Source: Rhea pennata (taxonomy: Eukaryota; Chordata; Aves; Rheiformes; Rheidae). From it: DNA of 64,000 nucleotides. Shown in pieces: positions 57,860-64,000 of this stretch. The translations under genes were made by a program, and so were the position numbers. Under the pieces are notes generated by a model. The model had not been told where the DNA came from. It was given only the letters and a program-made list of their open reading frames with translations, and did not search any database. The stretch covers positions 126,147,602-126,211,601 of the forward strand of contig NC_084665.1 in NCBI RefSeq assembly GCF_028389875.1. The letters run 5' to 3'. Each line of letters starts with the position of its first letter. Position 1 is the first letter of the stretch.

Positions 57860-59770
57860 GGTGCTGGAGGTAGGGACTCTATTGCTGGAGTCATAGGCTG
57901 GATAACATATGTGAAGCATGGACTAAGGCCATGCTACACACCCCTACTACAAAACTTTTCAAATTCACCTTCACATAATCTCCTGTTTCAGATGATAACA
58001 AATAGCTCTTTACATACAAAGGCACAGCTGTCCCTTATCTGTGAAAAAACACAAGGAATTAGGAGTAGGACAGAAATATATCAGCCAAGTGTCAGAAGAA
58101 AAACCACCACAGGCTATCAGGAGCAGAAAGAAGCCAGGTCTCACACACCAAGCAGCAGAGCAATCCTATTTACTAGAAACTATGGTGTTTTTCAACTTAG
58201 CATGTGCATGCGTCTATGTAAGATCCTTGCTCTCCCCCAGTAGCCCAGCCCAGAAGCCAGTGCTGGGTTACAGGCTTCACTCACTGCACCTGGAACTGCT
58301 CCTGGAGCTCAGGAGGTCAAATGCAGAGACTCAGTGTATGGGGCTCAGGCTGAAGTCTAGCACACCTGCTCACTGCATGGCTCTGCACACCCCATATACG
58401 GGCAGACATCTGGAGTGCACAGAAAGTGATGGAAGGAGGAGTCTGCAGATCTTTCTTTTCTTTCCCTTTTTCTGTTCCAGCCTCAAAGTAAAACTATAAA
58501 TGCAAAACAAGCTCTGTGTTGACAAAGCTGGAGCTGAAAATTGGATCTCCATCTCTAAGAGCATCATGCAACGTGACACAACAGCAAGCTTCCGGGCTTA
58601 GCCATATTAATAACAAACCTTTTCATGACTTAGGCTGTGTCTGTTCTAGCTAATTAAGAAATGCCGAGATTGTTCTCTAGCCCTGAGGTCTGGTACAGTC
58701 TGGTAATGTTTAATACTATTAAATCCTCTTCCTCCTCCAACGCTAGGGACAATTTAACAGCAAAGACTACCAAGCTCCGACAAGCAGGTCTGTGCCCTGG
58801 CACTGCTTCGCCACTCAATACAGACACAACCATGCATAGCGTACAGAAAACAGTGTCAAGACAAAGAATCTGGACTGTCCATGTCATTATTTTTCCAAAA
58901 TCACATAGGGTAATGTTGGCTGACCCTGCTGATAGTTTTCTGAAGGCAAGCAGACCTCAGGTTAGCACCCAGCCACGTGCTGACTAGCTGGGGGAATCGT
59001 TTGCACAAGCAACAAGGAAAGCTTATTCATTCACTCTGAGCCCAGCCTCGCCGCCCTCCTACGTCTCGCGATGCACCAGAACTACGATGGTGGCTGAAAC
59101 CAGGCTGTGCTGCGCTGGGTGCTGCACAAGAAATAGGAGAGGCATTCCTGGATCCTTCAGCACAAAAAAAGCTGGACACAGAGAGAATGGGGGCAAAACC
59201 AACAACAACACTCCCACTTCGCTGCGGAGAGGAGCATTCCCCTGTGGTTTGTCAACTGGGAGAAGTCTCAGGACTAAACCAGATCCTTTTTGACTCATTT
59301 GGCCCCACTTTCGATAGATGCATGCAGCAAACCAGCTGCCAATAACATTTGTTGTCGAGAGTGGTTCTGTTTGGATTCATGATAACTACATGTGTTGGTC
59401 CAGAAACGTCCCTGGTGCCGGCTGTACCTCCCAGACAGTGAAACAAACCCTGAAGTCGAAGGAGATCAGTGTTTTTTCTCAGGGCTGAGCCTGCCTGAGC
59501 CAGTGTCCTGGCAAACAGGAATTCAGTAGAGGCTCACTGTGGGAAATGTCGACTAGCTGGGCAGCTTTATTTACGGCTTGGCACTCGTTCAGCTTCAGGG
59601 CAGAGTTTTTCCTACAGCGCGTGATCTGGCACTTAGAGAGATGGTTTCTGTTCCTGCCCCTGTGCGTCTCTGAAAGCTTTTCTGCCTCATTTTACCCATC
59701 TGTACGAAGGGGACTAAGATAATGCTGTTTTCCAGAGATGAACGCTGGAGGACTACTCATGAAGTCCCTG
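57860..59770. other. No gene seen
   Basis: Spacer with short open frames only. Confidence 0.35.
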
Positions 59771-59773
59771 AGT

Positions 59774-59860
59774 AAATGAGGTTGGGAGGGACCTCAGAAG
59801 GTCTCTGATCCACCTTCTGCTCTAAGCAGGGCCGACCTAGATCAGCTTGTTTTCAGGGAA
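59774..59860 (-). mobile_element. CR1 LINE 3' fragment, minus strand
   Basis: GAGGTTGGGAGGGACCTCAG and GCTCTAAGCAGGGCCGACCT correspond to the reverse complement of a CR1 3' end; short and diverged. Confidence 0.7.
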
Positions 59861-60206
59861 AGCTGAAGGAGGAGCCCCAGGATGTCAAACTCTTTTAATT
59901 AGATTTTTAAGATAGCGTAAGGGTAAGGGACATAGTACTCATACATATAGTATACTCATAATACAAGAAATACTCATAGTACAAGAAAAATGTACTGAAA
60001 AAAGTGATTTGTGACAGAATTAAACTTCCTGCAGAAACATCCTGTGATGGATGGATCAAAGAAATTTTTTAAAAGTAAAACCTTTCAGCATGAAAATTCC
60101 TCAGTTTGCAGTCACTGTTTGGGGAAGTCTTCTCCCCTGAAATCCCCAAATTATAAGTAAAAGGATTTTGGTTTTCACTTTTTACTACAAAACTTTCCTT
60201 CTGGTG

Positions 60207-60232
60207 AAAAAAAAAAAAAAAAAAAAAAAAAA
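60207..60232 (+). repeat. A26 homopolymer
   Basis: Poly(A) immediately before the CpG-rich block at 60.25 kb. Confidence 0.9.
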
Positions 60233-60244
60233 GCTGCTTTTTTC

Positions 60245-60560
60245 CCGAGCAGTTCTGAGAAGGAACCTCCTCCCCACTCGCCCACCCACGCCATCCCCGG
60301 GGAAGACAGATCGGCAGAGGGTCACGCAGCCACCATCAGCAAGGCCACACGAAGCCGGCGGCAGCGGTCTCCCGGGCGCGAGCGCCTCAGCCAGCCTCTC
60401 CCCCTCCGTCGGTCTCCAGGGTGCCCAGCGGTGCCTGAAGAGGCCGTGGGAGTTTGGCTACCGTTATCCTGCTCTTATCAGCACTAATGCACAGCCTGTC
60501 ACTGATCCCACTTAGCTCGATGACCAAGTGCCGACCCCGGGGTGAGCCCTGTCTCCAGAG
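60245..60560. promoter_or_regulatory. Small CpG-rich block
   Basis: The densest CpG cluster in the right half of the window (GAAGCCGGCGGCAGCGG, CCCGGGCGCGAGCGCC, CCGTCGG). It may be a promoter or distal regulatory island. No exon is recognised on either side. A stretch inside it (60440-60500) loosely resembles 61975-62045. Confidence 0.3.
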
Positions 60561-60599
60561 GAGCCGTGCTATCTCCAGGACTGGCTGAAACCTTGGCAG

Positions 60600-63500
60600 G
60601 AGCTCACATTTTCTGACGACAGAGGAGCTGCCCCATCTCCCAGCTCTCCCCATTGACTCTTTTGCTCCCCTCCCAGCCCGTGTCCTGTGTCTGGCATGGG
60701 CTTGGGGAAGGCTTCGCTCTTGCTGACTGAAATAGCAACACTGATAACGTAACCCCAGACAGGGCTACAGCAACAAATTTCCATTCAGAAAACCAGCCTC
60801 TCCACCACCCCCCGGGAGGACAACCCGGATACCATCACCCCTCATCTCCCCCAGGGCAGGATGGAGCCCAAGCAGTGGCTTTTCTCCCATGTATCTCTGG
60901 CACCTTCATCTCCTGGCTGTCCATTCTGGCCTTGGAGATAGGGAAAGGGAGGTGCAGTGATGTGACCAAGGCCGCACAGACGGCCAGTGGCAGAGCGGGA
61001 GGTTGTGGTATTACAAAGATCTCTCCCAAACACAAATGGGTCATTGTTTGTAACAGTTGGTGCTGAGGCAGACGGTATTGTACTTTGTTTGGTGGTATGG
61101 TATTTTGTAGGAGGAAGCAAAACTTCTACAAGAAGAATGTGTCTCATGAACAGTCCTTTGCTTCTTTCTCTCTTAGGGTGGTACTGCCCTTTTGGTGGTT
61201 TAGCAAAGGAGGCAAATCCAGTCCTGGGCTCAGAAGTTCCCAGACTGCAATCTTGGAGTTGCCCCAGCTTTGGGAATTGCTGCTTTCACATGAGGAGTTA
61301 GACTTTCTTTTAGGAGGCGTTCTACCTTCTAACAAACCATGAGGGAGCTCAGCCTTCCCTCCAGAGTCTCTCTGGCTTTCTGATCAGGCCTGGAGAAGCT
61401 GATCGGGCCTCTTAGGCCAGAACACTCCAGCACCAGCATGATGGAGCATTGTATAGCACTCACTCTCTTTTTTTTTTGTTGTTGTTGGAAAGGAAAATAG
61501 AGGTATGCTCATGCAGCACACACTCAAAGGACTCACTCAGCTGTCTTTGGTTCACTAGGTGCAGTTGAAGAGTACAGTTCTTCCTTGTCATGACCCATCA
61601 GGCACAACCTTTTCATAACCTCTTCCTCCAGAGCCACTTTCGGCCCTATCAGACAAGGGTGCACGGTACTCATTCCTAAAACATCCTTGGAGATACCTGC
61701 AATGGTAGTAGGGTGCTGAGGGACAGATTGCACAGTCCCCCAGAGTTCCCTCCTTGCCTTCCCCACAAGGTCTAACTGGGCTCCACCACCAAATGTCTGT
61801 GGTCTGACCCTGTCTCACTGATGCCAGCTGGAAACTTGTCAGTAGCTCCATGAGCACCAGCTCAGCTTCAGCATATTGCTGATACTAGTGCTGGGACAAG
61901 ATGGACTGTCTTAGAAAGAGTCTATGGCCAAACTCTTCCCTTGTGCCCTCCTCTCAAGGCTGTCCAAAATATGTCTGGAAAGACCAGGGGAGTTCAGCTA
62001 CAATTACCAGCTGTTATCATCACACAGTGTCCCATCCTGTGTCACACAGATTGGGAGCCCACAGGCAAAAGTAAAGAAAAGAATGACGTGGTCATGGCCA
62101 CACTTTGGAAGATGACCTGGTAGCATGGATGGCGAGATTCAGTATTCAGACACTTCATCTCCTTTCCTTTTGGTCCACATCCCACTTCCCAGGAGGAAGA
62201 GGAACTGGTACTGGCTTTGGTGAGGACCATTGCCTGTGGACACCAGCCACATTCCAGCCAATTGGCCATGTCCGTGAGCTCATGGTTGTCAGCTAGGCTG
62301 TTAGTTTCCATCAGTGACACCTCTTGGATCAGGTTACCAAAGCAATTCTGCTTGACCTTGTCTGGCTGCATCCCACGTCTGACAGTGTGGGCAGACATGC
62401 TTCATCTCATCTCATCACTGGGCAGGCTACAGTTGCCCAGTAGGTCTCTTCACTCTGGTATATCTGAAGGATTAACCTCTTGGCTTCTGGGGTTATCATC
62501 TACTAGACCCTAACTGTTGGCAGCATAAGCTGGCAGGCCCCCATGATCCCTCCTGCCACAGAGGGAATTAAATAACTTCCCTTGTTTACACTGTTAAATT
62601 ACTAGGTCCTTGCTTTTGCCCTGACCAGCAAGAATTTATTCAAACAACTCCAGGGCATAGTTTGGGAGTCAATACATGCTACAGACCATTCCCAACAAGC
62701 AACATGGGTATGGCCACTTCACTTCAGAGGCTGGGAGAGTTTGGTAGTATAGATAAGTCAGACAAGGCCAGGAGATCTCAGGGCAAGAAAAAGGGCCTTC
62801 AGACTAGTTCCTTTCCTAGTATAGATGCAGTCGCTGTTGCCCGGATGTTCAGACCCATCAAAGCCTTCCTATTTCACACTTTCATGGCCCCTTTCTCATC
62901 TCCTCTTGACCCAGCAGCATCCACCTGCATATCTTTTTCCTGGAACCTATGCTTGTCTTTTCCAGGTGGCATGGCCATTACTCCTCTGGAACAAAGTGGG
63001 CTCAGACCTCACACTAGTATAAAAGAAAGGCTATATTTTAGAGAAAATATGCAGACTGACAGGATTTCCACGTGGCATGAGAGAGAGAAACCTTCTCAAA
63101 CATGATAGTGGGAGCATAAAGGTCTAAAGGATCACCAAGGAAATGGCGGTGTCAGTAGAAATTAATAAGGAAACACACAGTTATGTTATTCTAGCACATG
63201 ACAGAGTAAAACATTAGGATATATGCAAAGGGAACTCTGAGAAAAGACAGACCTGGGACATGGACACAAATTCTCTTCCTGCACTGCTGATATATAACGT
63301 TGAGGGATATTTCAACCTGCAGGATAATAAAAGGTTCTCATCAAGTCCTATTCTGAAGATATGCCTTCTCTAGCACTGTCTATCTCCAGAGCAAGGCAGT
63401 GACTCAGTTACAACACTATGGGAAACAAGTCATTAACAGATTAATTCACAGAGTTTCACAACATAGTTTCACATCGGGTTGCCCTTGGAGTCTCCTGGCC

Positions 63501-64000
63501 AGGTGTTACTCAGGAAGTATGTGACAAGCTTTCCAGATACCTGCTGGAAGGTCCCCAGCTCCTTCCTCCCCATGGAAGCTGAGACTCAGGTACCTGATTT
63601 TGAGTGCTGTTTTTCTAATATGACAAAAAAAAAAAAAAAAAAAAAAAAGAAAGAAAAAAAAAGAAAAAAAAATCTGGCTGCCTTTGTCTTGGCAGCTTCC
63701 TTTCACGACAGAATGTCTGCTGCAGGAGAAGCCAGGATTTTCGTTTCCCTCCTTCCCTCCATTATTCCTGCATATTCCTCTTCCAGGGCCTTTTCCTTAT
63801 CTGTTACCACTTTCCTGTTTTTCTTCCTCACCCAGCACCCTCCAGCCTCCCCGGCTCCTTAATGATTGGCTCATGTCGAAGCGCTTCCTCCTTCAACTAA
63901 TGTCTTCCCAGATATAGCCCCAGACATGGAGTCTGAGGCCAGACATCCAGGGATAGTGCTGTGTCGCACGGGCAGTCCACAGGGCCCTCTCAGAAGAGGG
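60600..64000. other. No gene recognised
   Basis: Spacer to the window end. It contains an A-rich tract at 63625-63672 and overlapping minus-strand open frames near 61.5-62.4 kb that I cannot assign. Confidence 0.35.
63625..63672 (+). repeat. A-rich tract
   Basis: Poly(A) broken by a few G residues over 48 bases. Confidence 0.9.

Noticed and set aside
60440-62045. Loose similarity between 60440-60500 and 61975-62045
   Set aside because: About 60 bases with many mismatches; too weak to call a repeat without an alignment score.
1-64000. CRISPR array, operon or other prokaryotic system
   Set aside because: Introns, CR1 elements, eukaryotic tRNAs and polyadenylation signals show vertebrate nuclear DNA; no spaced direct-repeat array is present.

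Overview
The window looks like bird chromosomal DNA. CR1 LINE fragments are spread through it in both orientations, and its best-defined genes are avian beta-defensins in the known order AvBD11, AvBD12, AvBD13. AvBD12 and AvBD13 match the chicken proteins (from memory) at most mature positions, so a bird is more likely than a crocodilian. I cannot assign a lineage below bird.

Layout. 0.7-2.8 kb: five 3' exons of a TAGAP-like RhoGAP gene, GC-rich, with an early stop. 3.6-6.9 kb: two diverged copies of an unidentified dispersed repeat. 7-11 kb: a tRNA array (decayed tRNA-Trp, tRNA-Arg-ACG, tRNA-Trp-CCA on the minus strand, tRNA-Arg-ACG) built by duplication of flanked units and mixed with CR1 pieces, one of which carries ORF1. 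12-49.4 kb: the beta-defensin block, consisting of a minus-strand gene that has lost three of six cysteines (12.2-13.8), an unassigned cationic defensin (18.9-21.6), AvBD11 (25.0-27.3), an unassigned acidic defensin (33.1-34.6), AvBD12 (38.3-39.5) with a decayed exon copy behind it, and AvBD13 (47.4-49.3). 49.9-64 kb: no gene I can name; a possible two-exon secreted protein, one exon with good splice sites, two GC-rich promoter-like segments and simple repeats.

All supported defensin genes have the same plan: a signal-peptide exon ending in phase 1, one intron, and a cysteine exon that starts by completing a split codon. They would encode small secreted disulfide-bonded peptides for innate defence or reproductive-tract roles. 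Two types of gene start are visible. In the 19.0 kb gene, AvBD11 and AvBD13 a TATA-like box lies 83-87 bases before the ATG. In the other three a splice acceptor lies just before the ATG, so they must have a separate leader exon.

Most notable points: two complete beta-defensins I cannot match to AvBD1-14; an AvBD11 whose second defensin domain is out of phase with the first, with another terminal exon in between; and a defensin that has kept an open frame while losing three cysteines. Homology statements rest on memory of family sequences, not on a search.
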